64,000 nt of DNA from JACMLX01 sp031374935 (GTDB lineage Bacteria > Gemmatimonadota > Gemmatimonadetes > Gemmatimonadales > Gemmatimonadaceae): contig JANMHB010000184.1 in assembly GCA_031374935.1 (NCBI GenBank), forward strand, positions 1 to 64,000. The letters are read 5' to 3'. The number at the start of each line of letters is the position of its first letter. Within the stretch, counting starts at the first letter, position 1. The position numbers and the translations under genes are program-made. Below the pieces are notes generated by a model that worked only from the letters and a program-made list of their open reading frames with translations, made no database searches and had not been told where the DNA came from. Shown one piece after another: positions 52,578 to 60,608 of the stretch.

Positions 52578-52889
52578 CGCAGTCATGACCAAAGACGCGT
52601 GATCCGGCCAAAACGAGCCGGAGTGGACGCTGTCGCCGTCCATTTGCAGCGATGTCCGGCAAAGCGTCACTGCGGCGTGCGATACGTGGACCGCTCGACA
52701 GCCCGGAACCCGAGCCAGATTAGGTGCCCGCGCGCGTTCACCCGCGTGCCGCCGCGCCTGATCAGCACCACCCCTCCCGCCGTTCATCCCACCCACCGAA
52801 CCCCATGGCAGCCCCGCCGGTAGGCAAGGTCAATACGCTCACATGCTCCGTGCGCATTCTGCCAACTGACCTCAGCCGACCGATCTCTC
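52578..52889. other. Intergenic region before the vWA lipoprotein
   Basis: These 312 bp contain no open frame with recognisable sequence. The promoter of the next gene presumably lies here, but no clear -35/-10 pair was found. Confidence 0.5.
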
Positions 52890-53933
52890 ATGTCCCCAAC
52901 TCTCTCAGTACGCCGCGCACGAATCACGACCGCGGCCCTGCTGATCACCTCCGGTGTCCTCACCGCCTGCTCAGACTCCTCAGGCCCCAATCAGCCGCCG
53001 ATCCAGTCGCTCGCCGTCTCCGGCGTGAAACTGAACTCCGGCACATTCGCCTCGAACGGCCGCTTCGGGCTTGGCCTGATCGCGACGTCGAACGGCGGCG
53101 ACGCGATCCTCAACACCTCGGTCAGCGTGTCGGCGCAGGTGACGGCCATCAGCGTCGGCAATCCATCGGCATCGACCGTCGCGCGGGTCGGCACCGAATC
53201 GACGAATCCGCAGAGTGGTGCCACACAGGCCACCATCCTGATGGATAACTCCGGCTCGATGTCGAACACCGATCCGCAACGGCTGCGTGCCGCGGCGGCG
53301 AAACTGTTCTGGGAAGCGGTGCTGCCCGTGCGCGCGACGAATCGCGTGGCATTCCTCGATTTCGGAACGACTGCCACCACCGGCTTCTCGAGCACTCGCA
53401 TGCTCGTACCGTTCACGTCGAACGCGGCGCGCCTGGACAGCGCACTGGCACGGGTTCAGGCATCAGGTGGCACACCGTTGTACGAGTCGCTGCGCGAGAC
53501 GGCCCGCTGGATCGACACCAGCACCACAGGCTCCACCGACAACCGCGTGATGCTGCTTCTCAGCGACGGACAGCCCAACTCGCGCACCAACCGCGACTCG
53601 GCCCTCGCCATCGCAGCCCGCGCCAAAATCACCGTGCATACCGTGGGCCTCGGACCGGCATCGGATCTGGCGACGAGTGGACGCGATACGGTGGCCATCG
53701 GCGCGATTCGTGAAATCGCCGACCGTACCGGCGGTGTGTATGCCGCTGCCACCGATGCCAATGCGCTTGGCCCGATCTTCACCAACATCGCGCGCGCCAG
53801 CAGCCGTGGTCAGCTGGTGACCACATTTGCGATCAGCCCGATCCCGGCCAGCGGAACGCGGGTCAGTGGGACGGTGACCGTGTCGTCGGGCGGGACGTCG
53901 CAGACGGCGACGTGGACGTTCGTGGCGCCGTGA
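52890..53933 (+). CDS. vWA-domain lipoprotein
   Basis: This 347-aa exported protein has a lipobox signal (SGVLTACSD). It carries one von Willebrand A domain from about residue 112, with MIDAS residues in LMDNSGSMS (about 119), Thr in ASGGTPLYE and Asp in LLLSDGQPNS. A short beta domain follows, ending TVSSGGTSQTATWTF. The complete MIDAS predicts metal-dependent protein binding on the cell envelope, as in surface adhesins or assembly factors. It stands alone between the giant-gene hairpin and the toxin-antitoxin pair, so no partner is evident. The ATG at 52890 gives the signal peptide directly. Confidence 0.85.
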   Translation: MSPTLSVRRARITTAALLITSGVLTACSDSSGPNQPPIQSLAVSGVKLNSGTFASNGRFGLGLIATSNGGDAILNTSVSVSAQVTAISVGNPSASTVARVGTESTNPQSGATQATILMDNSGSMSNTDPQRLRAAAAKLFWEAVLPVRATNRVAFLDFGTTATTGFSSTRMLVPFTSNAARLDSALARVQASGGTPLYESLRETARWIDTSTTGSTDNRVMLLLSDGQPNSRTNRDSALAIAARAKITVHTVGLGPASDLATSGRDTVAIGAIREIADRTGGVYAAATDANALGPIFTNIARASSRGQLVTTFAISPIPASGTRVSGTVTVSSGGTSQTATWTFVAP

Positions 53934-53969
53934 CGCCTGCCGTTGGCGCGTGGACAATGGTCGATTTGT

Positions 53970-53999
53970 ATTGACCTGAGGTATAGGTCAATGTATACT
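53970..53999 (+). promoter_or_regulatory. Promoter and operator of the phd/vapC operon
   Basis: A near-consensus sigma-70 promoter is visible: TTGACC at 53971-53976, a 17-bp spacer and TATACT at 53994-53999, only 8 bp before the start codon. It is overlaid by an inverted repeat ATTGACCT (53970-53977) and AGGTCAAT (53985-53992), a likely antitoxin operator. The message would be leaderless or have a very short leader. Confidence 0.8.
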
Positions 54000-54007
54000 G
54001 ACTGCAT

Positions 54008-54235
54008 ATGCCGACCATTCCCATCTCCGATGCCAAGGCCCGGCTGGCGTCTCTCGTTCGCGAAGTCGCAGCCACGGGCGAGGGCTACGTGATCAGCGTG
54101 AACGGCCGTCCCGTCGCCGAGCTACGGCCTTTCGTGCCGGCACCGACGCCGGGGCGGTTCAAGGATTCGATCGTGTTGCATGAGGATTCGTTCGCCCCGC
54201 TGACCGATGCAGAGGCAGCAGGCTGGGGGCTGTAA
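54008..54235 (+). CDS. Antitoxin of the Phd/YefM type
   Basis: This 75-aa antitoxin starts MPTIPISDAKARLASLVREV, with EGYVISVNGRPVAELRPF, the DNA-binding fold of Phd/YefM antitoxins. The C-terminal tail (RFKDSIVLHEDSFAPLTDAE) should wrap and neutralise the toxin. The gene begins 8 bp after the -10 box and its stop overlaps the toxin start (TAATG). It probably represses its own operon through the inverted repeat above. Confidence 0.93.
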   Translation: MPTIPISDAKARLASLVREVAATGEGYVISVNGRPVAELRPFVPAPTPGRFKDSIVLHEDSFAPLTDAEAAGWGL

Positions 54236-54636
54236 TGGCTGATGATCGGCCCTTGCTGCTCGACACCGTGGCCTTCGTACTCTGGCATGCGGACAGCCCG
54301 AGGCTGAGCCAGAAAGCACGCGCGGCGATGCTGCAGGCGCTGGACCGCCAGATCTTCGTCAGCGCGGCTACCGCGTTCGAGATCGCGACCAAGGTGCGCC
54401 TCGGCAAGCTGTCGGTACCGGCCGCACTGCTGTCAGACTTCGTCTATGTCGTCGAATCCGATGGGTTTCGGATGCTCGATGTCGACGCGACGGCTGCAGT
54501 ACGCGCCGGGCAGCTTCCCGCAGATCATCGCGATCCGTTCGACCGTTTGCTCACCGCGCAAGCGATCGCTCTCGGCTGCGCGGTGGTGACCAACGATCCC
54601 ATGTTTGCAGTACTCGGAGCGGACACGTATTGGTGA
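54235..54636 (+). CDS. vapC: PIN-domain toxin (VapC-like ribonuclease)
   Basis: This 133-aa PIN-domain ribonuclease has its acidic residues in LLLDTVAFVLW (first Asp), ATAFEIATKVRLGK (Glu), HRDPFDRLLTAQA (Asp pair) and VVTNDPMFAVLG (last Asp). This is the type II pattern of PIN toxins, which cleave tRNA or rRNA. The usual LLLDTHALLW is here LLLDTVAFVLW; the Asp is kept. It is coupled to the antitoxin by a one-base overlap. Confidence 0.93.
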   Translation: MADDRPLLLDTVAFVLWHADSPRLSQKARAAMLQALDRQIFVSAATAFEIATKVRLGKLSVPAALLSDFVYVVESDGFRMLDVDATAAVRAGQLPADHRDPFDRLLTAQAIALGCAVVTNDPMFAVLGADTYW

Positions 54637-54706
54637 GTCATCGCGGACTCTTCTCATCGCCCCTGCGGCGTGGTGCAGCCGCCGATGGTGTGTGCGGGCG
54701 CTCGCC

Positions 54707-55339
54707 CTACGGCGCCGCCACCACGTACGGCGAATTGGCGAAGTTCGACACCGTCCCCGGCAGCCCCGTCGGGTTGTAGTAATTCGTCTTCGTCACATCC
54801 ACCGTGCTCGGGCGCCACACCAGCGGTCCGGCGTACATCAGGTCCGTCGGATCATTGCCCACATGGCCGGCCAGCGCATGATTCGGGGCCGCGGTGCTGA
54901 CGACGCCGAGCAGGTGGAAGATCTCGTGCTGCCGCCGCGCGTGATCCACCAGAATGCGCCGCATGGCCTGCGCCGCAATGCCGAAGAAGTGCGAGCGCCC
55001 GCGCCAGTCGACCGCACGCTGATCGACGAGCCGCAGGAACGCCTCGTGCACGAGTGCCGTGGCGCCCAGCGTGTGTTCGTTGCGCTCGCGCCTGAGCTGC
55101 GATGCCGCGAGGCGCTTCAGCTCATCGTAGATCACCGGCAGCTGCTGATCCATCGCGTCTGGCTCACCGCTCGCGAGCGCGGCGAGGAGCCGGGTGACAT
55201 CGGAGTCAGTGCGGGCCAAGGGCAGTCGAGACGACGGGAGAGGGGCGCGACGATTCAGCACGTTCCGCAGACGCGCACCCGGCGTCAAGGCGGACGGGCC
55301 GATCGGGCCGGATCTCGGGCGAACGATGCGGGGGTGCAT
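54707..55339 (-). pseudogene. Chimeric reading frame: ECF sigma region 2 fused to a metzincin C-terminus
   Basis: One continuous 210-codon frame joins two unrelated proteins. Residues about 41-137 are an ECF-type sigma factor, DSDVTRLLAALASGEPDAM to AMRRILVDHARRQ, ending before region 4. At about 54927 it switches to HEIFHLLGVVSTAAPNHALA, a zinc-protease HExxHxxG motif, with DLMYAGPLVW as Met-turn and the C-terminus ending in SPYVVAAP. Both halves are truncated: the sigma factor has no region 4 and the protease no N-terminal half or signal. A deletion probably fused the two genes in frame. Translation from ATG 55339 or TTG 55219 is possible, but the product is likely non-functional. Confidence 0.72.
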
Positions 55340-55808
55340 GCCCGATCACGCGCAACGGAGGCACGAACGTGCTCATCGGCGTCTGCCGCCCGTCTGCCGG
55401 GGCGTGGCGAGGCGCGCTCACACGCAATTATTCGTGACGGGCAGTGGGCTCGGACGTCATTTGGCACTGAGTAGATACGTCTGGCCGATGGGTGTGCCGG
55501 GCCGGTCACTCGATGGCGGCGGCGTATTGGATCGACGATGCGCCCTGCCTGTGACGCCACCACACGTCACGCGTCTTATGGACGAGTTCGCTGAGCACAG
55601 CCTGGTACGACCCGCGCGGCACCCCACCCGGTCCGGCGCGAGCAACAGGAACGGTCCTGACGGTCAGCGATGACCGCTTGGCGATGACGAGTTCTTCGTG
55701 TGGAGGGGCGGGTGGGCCCTGAAGCACGTTCAGCCCCCGGTGAGCGACGGCTTGCCGGGGGCACCTCGTGTTCGCGCGCCGCGGCTTCACGCGGCGTACA
55801 TTCTGCAT
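55340..55808. other. Intergenic region before the prephenate dehydratase gene
   Basis: These 469 bp show no convincing gene. A possible hairpin with arms CCCCCGG and CCGGGGG lies near 55734-55761. No promoter was identified. Confidence 0.5.
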
Positions 55809-56372
55809 ATGACCACCGCACGACCCCGGATCGCGTTTCAGGGCATCCCTGGCGCCTTCAGCGAGGACGCCATTCGCGTCTTCTGGGGCCCGGACACGAT
55901 CCCGGTGCCGTGCGAGTCCTTTTCCCAGATGCTGGCGGCGGTGAAATCCGGCAGTGCAGATGGGGCGGTGCTGCCGGTCGAGAATCTGGTGGTCGGCCCG
56001 ATCACCTCCGCGCTCGATGCGCTCGACGACTTCAGCGTCGGGCTGAATCTGGGCGGCACAACGGACATCCGGATCGTCCACGCGCTGATGAGCGTGCCGG
56101 GATCAACGCTCGAACAGATCCGGCGGGTGGCCAGTCATCCGGTGGCGCTGGCGCAGTGCCGACGCTTTCTGCAGGCCTTCGGCGCCAGAACGGAGCCATT
56201 CTTCGATACGGCTGGCGCCGCGCGGATGGTGCGGGACACACAGGATCCCACGATCGCCGCCGTGGCCAGTCACGGTGCCGCGGAGCGATATGGCCTGACA
56301 ATTCTCTCTGACGCGATTCAGGACGATCCGGACAACTGGACCCGGTTTCTGCGCATCGAAGCAGAGCCGTAG
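55809..56372 (+). CDS. pheA: Prephenate dehydratase domain protein, no ACT domain
   Basis: This 187-aa protein carries the catalytic dehydratase fold: IAFQGIPGAFSEDAIRVF at the start, LPVENLVVGPITSALDAL as the substrate loop, HALMSVPGSTLEQIRRV with SHPVALAQCRRFL, and IAAVASHGAAERYGL ending in NWTRFLRI. It converts prephenate to phenylpyruvate for phenylalanine synthesis. There is no chorismate mutase domain and no C-terminal ACT domain, so feedback control by phenylalanine should be absent. The Thr of the TRF motif is kept. The upstream frame opens earlier, but ATG 55809 fits the family start. Confidence 0.88.
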   Translation: MTTARPRIAFQGIPGAFSEDAIRVFWGPDTIPVPCESFSQMLAAVKSGSADGAVLPVENLVVGPITSALDALDDFSVGLNLGGTTDIRIVHALMSVPGSTLEQIRRVASHPVALAQCRRFLQAFGARTEPFFDTAGAARMVRDTQDPTIAAVASHGAAERYGLTILSDAIQDDPDNWTRFLRIEAEP

Positions 56373-56407
56373 CACCGCGACGCGCTGGGACGCGGTTCCC
56401 CCGTCCG

Positions 56408-56884
56408 CTAGTGGCGCGGTCGGTTTGGATCGCGGCCACCGTCGCGACGGCGCGCATCCATCCGTCGCCGTTGCTCGGCAAACTTCACGCGTTGCTCGGG
56501 CGTGAGGATCGAGTCCATGGAGGCCCGCATCTGATCGCGCAGCGAATCGAGTTGCGGGCCGACGCGCGCGCGCAGGGAGTCGAGCTGCAACTCGCGACGC
56601 ACGAAGATGGACTCCACCGCCTGCGCCTGCACCGGGGTGAGCGTCAACTCGCTGGTCATCCGCGTCATGATGCGCGCGCGCATCCGGGCCCGGCTGGCCG
56701 AGTCCGGGGGCTCGGACATCACGCCGAAGGGGCCACCGTCGCGGCGGCCGCCACTGCGTCCGCCGCCAGACTCCGAGCGTCGATGCAACAGCCGTCGATC
56801 GAGGACCACACCGACGACCACACCAATGGCCAGCACCGCCGCCACCGTCAGGAGCGCCATCAGGCGCGAGCGGGGCGTCGTCAT
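56408..56884 (-). CDS. Spy/CpxP-like periplasmic protein
   Basis: This 158-aa protein has a single N-terminal membrane helix (LMALLTVAAVLAIGVVVGVVL), then a Gly/Arg-rich linker and a helical domain with LTLTPVQAQAVESIFV and a second SILTPEQRVKFAEQRR, the two LTPxQ signatures of the Spy/CpxP/CnrX family. These act as periplasmic chaperones or metal sensors. It is the third gene after sigma and anti-sigma, overlapping the anti-sigma by four bases, and may sense envelope state for that pair. Confidence 0.82.
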   Translation of the reverse strand: MTTPRSRLMALLTVAAVLAIGVVVGVVLDRRLLHRRSESGGGRSGGRRDGGPFGVMSEPPDSASRARMRARIMTRMTSELTLTPVQAQAVESIFVRRELQLDSLRARVGPQLDSLRDQMRASMDSILTPEQRVKFAEQRRRMDARRRDGGRDPNRPRH

Positions 56885-57297
56885 CGCGCGCGGTCCGGAT
56901 CAGCGCTCGCGGCTTCCTGATCGCTGGCGATCAGGTGGTGTGCGAGTCCGCTCGATCCGTCGGCTTCGAGTGCGCTGAGCAGCGCAGCCGGGTCACTGTC
57001 GTGCAACTCGGCGTCCGCCACGGTGGACGTGTCGATGCGCGACAGGGTGAGGGCGGCGAAGAGGGCTGCCGCCGCGGCCAGTGGCAGCGCGACGCGCACC
57101 CAGGCGGCGAGGGTGTCGGCCATGGACGAGCGGCCGGCGCGACGTCGTGCCGCGAGAAGGAACGTCGCCTGTGACAGCACCCGCGCTTCGAGGCGATTCG
57201 CGTCGATGGACGGGACGCCGCGATCTGCGCGACGCAGCACCGCATCGAGGCGCGGGTCGTCCGCCGAGGGCGTGTGGTGTTCCGGGTCAAACGTCAT
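56881..57297 (-). CDS. Anti-sigma-factor-like membrane protein
   Basis: This 138-aa protein has a cytoplasmic N-terminus, a single membrane helix near residues 65-87 (WVRVALPLAAAAALFAALTL) and a short periplasmic tail. It lies directly between an ECF sigma gene and the Spy-like gene, overlapping both by four bases. No zinc-finger motif is present. Binding and sequestering the adjacent sigma factor is inferred from position and topology; the sequence has no recognisable family signature. Confidence 0.72.
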   Translation of the reverse strand: MTFDPEHHTPSADDPRLDAVLRRADRGVPSIDANRLEARVLSQATFLLAARRRAGRSSMADTLAAWVRVALPLAAAAALFAALTLSRIDTSTVADAELHDSDPAALLSALEADGSSGLAHHLIASDQEAASADPDRAR

Positions 57298-57890
57298 TCG
57301 TCCTCTCCACCGTCACCGAGCCACGCCTGCAGCTGCGTTCGCAGTGCCTTGCGTGCCTCGTGCAAATGCCATCGTGCAGTTCCGGGGGGCATGTCCAGCA
57401 GTTGCGCCGCCTCGGTTGGCGTAAACTCCTCGAACGTCACCAGCTCGATCAGGTGGCGTTGCACCGGAGGGAGGGTCGCCAGTGCCGCATCCACGTCACT
57501 CCGGAGAATGCTGAGCGACGCAGCGTCGGCGGGGCCCACCGCTGCACTGATCTCCCGCTCCGACAACTCCTCCGTTTCGCGCCGTCTCGCCGATCGCTGC
57601 CGGTTGATCGCCGTCGTGGCCACGATCCGGAAGAACCAGGGGCCGAACGAGCGCTCCGGATCACACTGGTCGATCCGTTCGAGCGCCCGCAGAAATGCAT
57701 CCTGCACCGCGTCTTCCGCATCCTCACGATGCTGCAGCACACGCCACGCAATACGGTACCCGCGCGCCAGATGTCGCTGCACGAGGACCGCATACGCCTC
57801 GGCATCGCCCTGCTGGACCCGCACCACCAGTGCCGGTTCATCGGTCGCGACGGCGATCGGGGGACCGGTGCTGTTCCCACCCAGGGTCAT
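57294..57890 (-). CDS. ECF-family RNA polymerase sigma factor
   Basis: This 198-aa sigma factor has region 2 (LVVRVQQGDAEAYAVLVQRH, then AEDAVQDAFLRALERID and FGPWFFRIVATTAINRQR) and region 4 (LATLPPVQRHLIELVTFEEF, TPTEAAQLLDMPPGTARWHLH), separated by a linker of about 45 residues. It should direct polymerase to envelope-stress-type promoters. It heads the operon with anti-sigma and Spy-like genes. The ATG at 57890 is chosen because region 2 begins shortly after it; the frame stays open far upstream in antisense of DUF4349. Confidence 0.92.
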   Translation of the reverse strand: MTLGGNSTGPPIAVATDEPALVVRVQQGDAEAYAVLVQRHLARGYRIAWRVLQHREDAEDAVQDAFLRALERIDQCDPERSFGPWFFRIVATTAINRQRSARRRETEELSEREISAAVGPADAASLSILRSDVDAALATLPPVQRHLIELVTFEEFTPTEAAQLLDMPPGTARWHLHEARKALRTQLQAWLGDGGEDE

Positions 57891-58110
57891 GAGGCCAGTG
57901 AAGGAGCGCCGCCCTGGCGCGATCGAGAGTGGACGCGGCGCACCGTGTGCTGCGCCGCTGCTGAACCGTACACGGTGCCCTGCGGTGGCGTTGGTTCTCC
58001 AGTGCAAGGTACAGCCACCGCTCATGTGCAGCGCGACGCGGGCCGCGCATCTCCCGGGGGCGGAGGCGTTCACGGAACCGTGGGCCTTCGATTCACCCAT
58101 TGGAGGCGAT

Positions 58111-59022
58111 ATGTGGCGCACAGCACGGCGGATGGTGACGATGGTGGCGGGTGGGATGCTGGGCGCCTGCGGGCCATCGGGCCGCACTGAGGCACGCGAG
58201 GCAGCGGTGGACAACCTGTCAGTGACCTCCGACGCGGTGCCCGCGGTGTCGCCGGAGGCACCAGCCATCGGTGCGCGCCTGATTGCCGCAGCAGGCGTGG
58301 CAGGGACGGCTGGCGCGCCTCCGAGCCCGGAGGCGGTCCGCATGATCGTGCGCACGGCGGAGCTCACGTTGCAGGTGGCCGACGTCAAGGCGGTAATGGA
58401 GCAGGTGGCGGAGGCCGTCAGTGCCAGCGGTGGGTTTCTCGGTGCGTCGCGTCTCTGGCGTGACGGGGAATCGGATCGGGCCAGCATGACGGTCCGGGTG
58501 CCGGCCGTCCGGCTCGACGCGACCCTGGCCCGGATTCGCGGGTTGGCGGTGCGCGTCGACAACGCCTCGGTGACGGGCGAGGATGTGACACGGCAGGCGG
58601 TGGACCTGAATGCGCAGCTGATCAATCTGCGCGCGACCGAAACGGAACTGCGCGCGCTGCTCGTCACGGTCCGGCAGCGGACGCAGAAAGCGTCGGACGT
58701 GCTCGAGGTGCATACGGAACTGTCTCGCGTCCGCGGTGAGATCGAGCAGCGCACCGCCGAGTTGCAGACGCTGACGCAGCTGGCTGCGCTCTCGACCATC
58801 ACCCTCGACCTGCGGCCTGACGTTGTGGCGACACCGATTGCCTCCGCGGCATGGCAGCCACGCGGCGTGCTGCGCGACGCGACGCGTGCGTTGGTCGGCA
58901 CGGCGCGGGTCGCTGCCACGGCGGCGATCTGGGTCGTGGTGTATGGCGGTCCGCTGCTGCTCTGCGCCGGTGCCGGTGTCCTGTTCTTCCGGCGTCTGCG
59001 CAACGCGCGCCGGCCGGCGTGA
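58111..59022 (+). CDS. DUF4349 lipoprotein
   Basis: This 303-aa protein starts at ATG 58111 behind GGAGGCGAT, with lipobox MLGACGPSG. The DUF4349 core is visible: AELTLQVADVKAVMEQVAEAV, GASRLWRDGESDRASMTVRV, RVDNASVTGEDVTRQAVDLN, then a coiled coil with VLEVHTELSRVRGEIEQR, then LAALSTITLDLRP. A membrane helix near the end (IWVVVYGGPLLLCAGAGVLFF) anchors the C-terminus. The family is found widely in bacteria; its role is unknown. It is divergent from the sigma operon, which may control it. Confidence 0.85.
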   Translation: MWRTARRMVTMVAGGMLGACGPSGRTEAREAAVDNLSVTSDAVPAVSPEAPAIGARLIAAAGVAGTAGAPPSPEAVRMIVRTAELTLQVADVKAVMEQVAEAVSASGGFLGASRLWRDGESDRASMTVRVPAVRLDATLARIRGLAVRVDNASVTGEDVTRQAVDLNAQLINLRATETELRALLVTVRQRTQKASDVLEVHTELSRVRGEIEQRTAELQTLTQLAALSTITLDLRPDVVATPIASAAWQPRGVLRDATRALVGTARVAATAAIWVVVYGGPLLLCAGAGVLFFRRLRNARRPA

Positions 59023-59023
59023 C

Positions 59024-59160
59024 CCCGGCGAGGCACTGTCGGCGGTGCCGGGGCTCCAGCTCGAGACCGACGTCATGGTCAAGCCATTCAACCGTGACAC
59101 GCTGGCGCGGCTGACCCGCGGCAAGATCACGGCCTGGCGCCGCAATGGCGGTCGGGCCGG
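59024..59160 (+). pseudogene. Remnant of a response-regulator receiver domain, copy 1
   Basis: Directly after the DUF4349 stop, one frame reads GLQLETDVMVKPFNRDTLAR and then LTRGKITAWRRNGG, the last strand and helix of a receiver domain with its conserved Lys-Pro-Phe. The rest of the domain is gone. It closely parallels the tail of the second remnant downstream (LHLETDFIAKPFSSDALAQR). Confidence 0.6.
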
Positions 59161-59186
59161 ATCGACGATACCGTTGCTTGTGACCA

Positions 59187-59826
59187 TCGCTGCCGATCCG
59201 CGACCGCTGCGCTTTGCGGAGTCTGACACGCGTCGCTGGGTGCTGATCGGTGCGGCGCTCGGTGCCGCGTGGCATGCAGTGTCGGCGGTGGCGAGCGTAG
59301 CCAGCTATGGCTTCGGGCCAACGGTGCACCAACTCGTGCTGGTCGGGACATGGCCGCTGGTGTTGCTCTCACCTGCGGTGCAGCTCTCGGGCGTGACGGG
59401 GACGTCGTCCTCTGGCTGGTGTCGCACGCGGTGACCACGATCGCGGTCTGGTCACTCATCTCGCTGGGGTTGTCGACCGTCGACCGGGCCTTCGCCGAAG
59501 TGATCCGGCAGGAGCGTGAACTCACCGAAACGATCGATCGCGCCCCTGACGGAATTCTGATCACGGATTCGGACGACATCGTCCGCGTGGCCAATCCAGC
59601 GGCGCTGCGTCTGCTGCGATGTGACCGGGATGCTTGCATCGGCCGGTCGATCGTTCTGGTACTGCAGCCCGCTGACGTGAGCGGCGGTAGCCCGGAGGAC
59701 GCACCGGGTGAGGTGGCTGGGCTCCATCTCGAGACGGACTTCATTGCGAAGCCGTTCTCCAGCGACGCACTGGCGCAGCGTGTCTCGGCCAAGCTGGCAA
59801 GCCGGCGGAATGGTCATGCGTTCCAC
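59187..59826 (+). pseudogene. Decayed sensor kinase: membrane and PAS part joined to a receiver tail
   Basis: Membrane segments (RWVLIGAALGAAWHAVSAVA and LVLVGTWPLVLLSPAVQL) are read in one frame up to about 59395. The next helix and coiled coil (LVSHAVTTIAVWSLISLGL, then EVIRQERELTETIDRA) are in another frame, so a frameshift separates them. A PAS start, DGILITDSDDIVRVANPAA, follows. It then jumps to APGEVAGLHLETDFIAKPF, the end of a receiver domain. The histidine kinase core is missing. This is a frameshifted, internally deleted hybrid kinase gene. A protein from the internal frame (to TGA 59827) is conceivable but would lack signalling domains. Confidence 0.65.
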
Positions 59827-59963
59827 TGAGCGCTGTGGGCGGCCACGGCAACCTGCTGCGTGCCACGAAACGGAGCGCCGGACGCCGGCGTTCCCAACCA
59901 TGTATAGTCTGTGCGTCTCGCACCTGTGTGCGCGTTCCACGCTTCCCCGTTTCCGGAGTCCCC

Positions 59964-60605
59964 GTGTCGCTGCGTCGTCTTCCCGTGTATCTCCTCGCCG
60001 ATGTGTCGGGTTCCATGCGCGGCACACCGGTCGAGAGCGTCAAGGCCGGCATCCGACAGTTGCATCGTGACCTGCTCACCGATCCGCAGGCGATCGAAAG
60101 CGCGTACCTGAGCGTGATCACCTTCGCGGACGTCGCAATTCAGGTGGTGCCACTCACCGAGGTGGGCAGCTTCATCCCCCCGGAGATGGAAGCCAACGGA
60201 CAGACGAACTACGGCGACGCGTTGCGGGTGCTGCTGGAGTGTTTCGAGATGGAGGTGGTGCGCACCACAGCCGAGCAGAAGGGGGACTGGCGTCCGCTGG
60301 TCTTCATCCTCTCCGACGGCGCGCCTACCGATACCAGCTGGACGCAGTACGCGGCCGAACTGCGTCAGCGTCGGCCGGCGAACATCATTGCGGTGGCGTG
60401 TGGTGATCACGCGGACCTTGCCGCACTGCGTGAAACGACGGACACCGTGATCCAGATGCGCGACATGTCGCCCGACGCCTTCCGGGCGTTCTTCAAGTTC
60501 GTCTCGGCCAGCGTCAAGACGACCAGTGCCAAGGTGGGATCGGTCGGGGAGGGTGGTGGCATCACCCTGCCACCGCCACCGCCTGGCATCACGATCATTC
60601 CCTGA
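59964..60605 (+). CDS. TerY-like vWA domain protein
   Basis: This 213-aa cytoplasmic protein (GTG start 59964) is a single vWA domain. The MIDAS is complete: LLADVSGSMRGTPV (Asp at residue 13), Thr in GQTNYGDAL, and Asp in FILSDGAPTDT. The C-terminus ends in a Pro/Gly-rich tail (GGGITLPPPPPGITIIP). TerY-like vWA proteins serve as metal-dependent scaffolds in stress-response modules. It is followed within 3 bp by a PP2C gene and then a kinase, the order of the TerY-P triad. The frame opens earlier, but homology starts here. Confidence 0.87.
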   Translation: MSLRRLPVYLLADVSGSMRGTPVESVKAGIRQLHRDLLTDPQAIESAYLSVITFADVAIQVVPLTEVGSFIPPEMEANGQTNYGDALRVLLECFEMEVVRTTAEQKGDWRPLVFILSDGAPTDTSWTQYAAELRQRRPANIIAVACGDHADLAALRETTDTVIQMRDMSPDAFRAFFKFVSASVKTTSAKVGSVGEGGGITLPPPPPGITIIP

Positions 60606-60608
60606 TGC

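Noticed and set aside
55734..55761. Hairpin with CCCCCGG and CCGGGGG arms
   Set aside because: Seven-bp arms with a 14-nt loop and no T-run, and no gene ends just upstream on either strand.
57941..57977. Inverted repeat CACCGTGT and ACACGGTG between the sigma operon and DUF4349
   Set aside because: Eight-bp arms with a 21-bp gap are weak evidence in GC-rich sequence, and no -35/-10 supports an operator; it is noted only as a possible site.
57294..59036. A 580-codon minus-strand frame extending the ECF sigma gene upstream
   Set aside because: Sigma homology begins at the ATG at 57890; the remainder is antisense to the DUF4349 gene, which has a ribosome-binding site and a lipobox.
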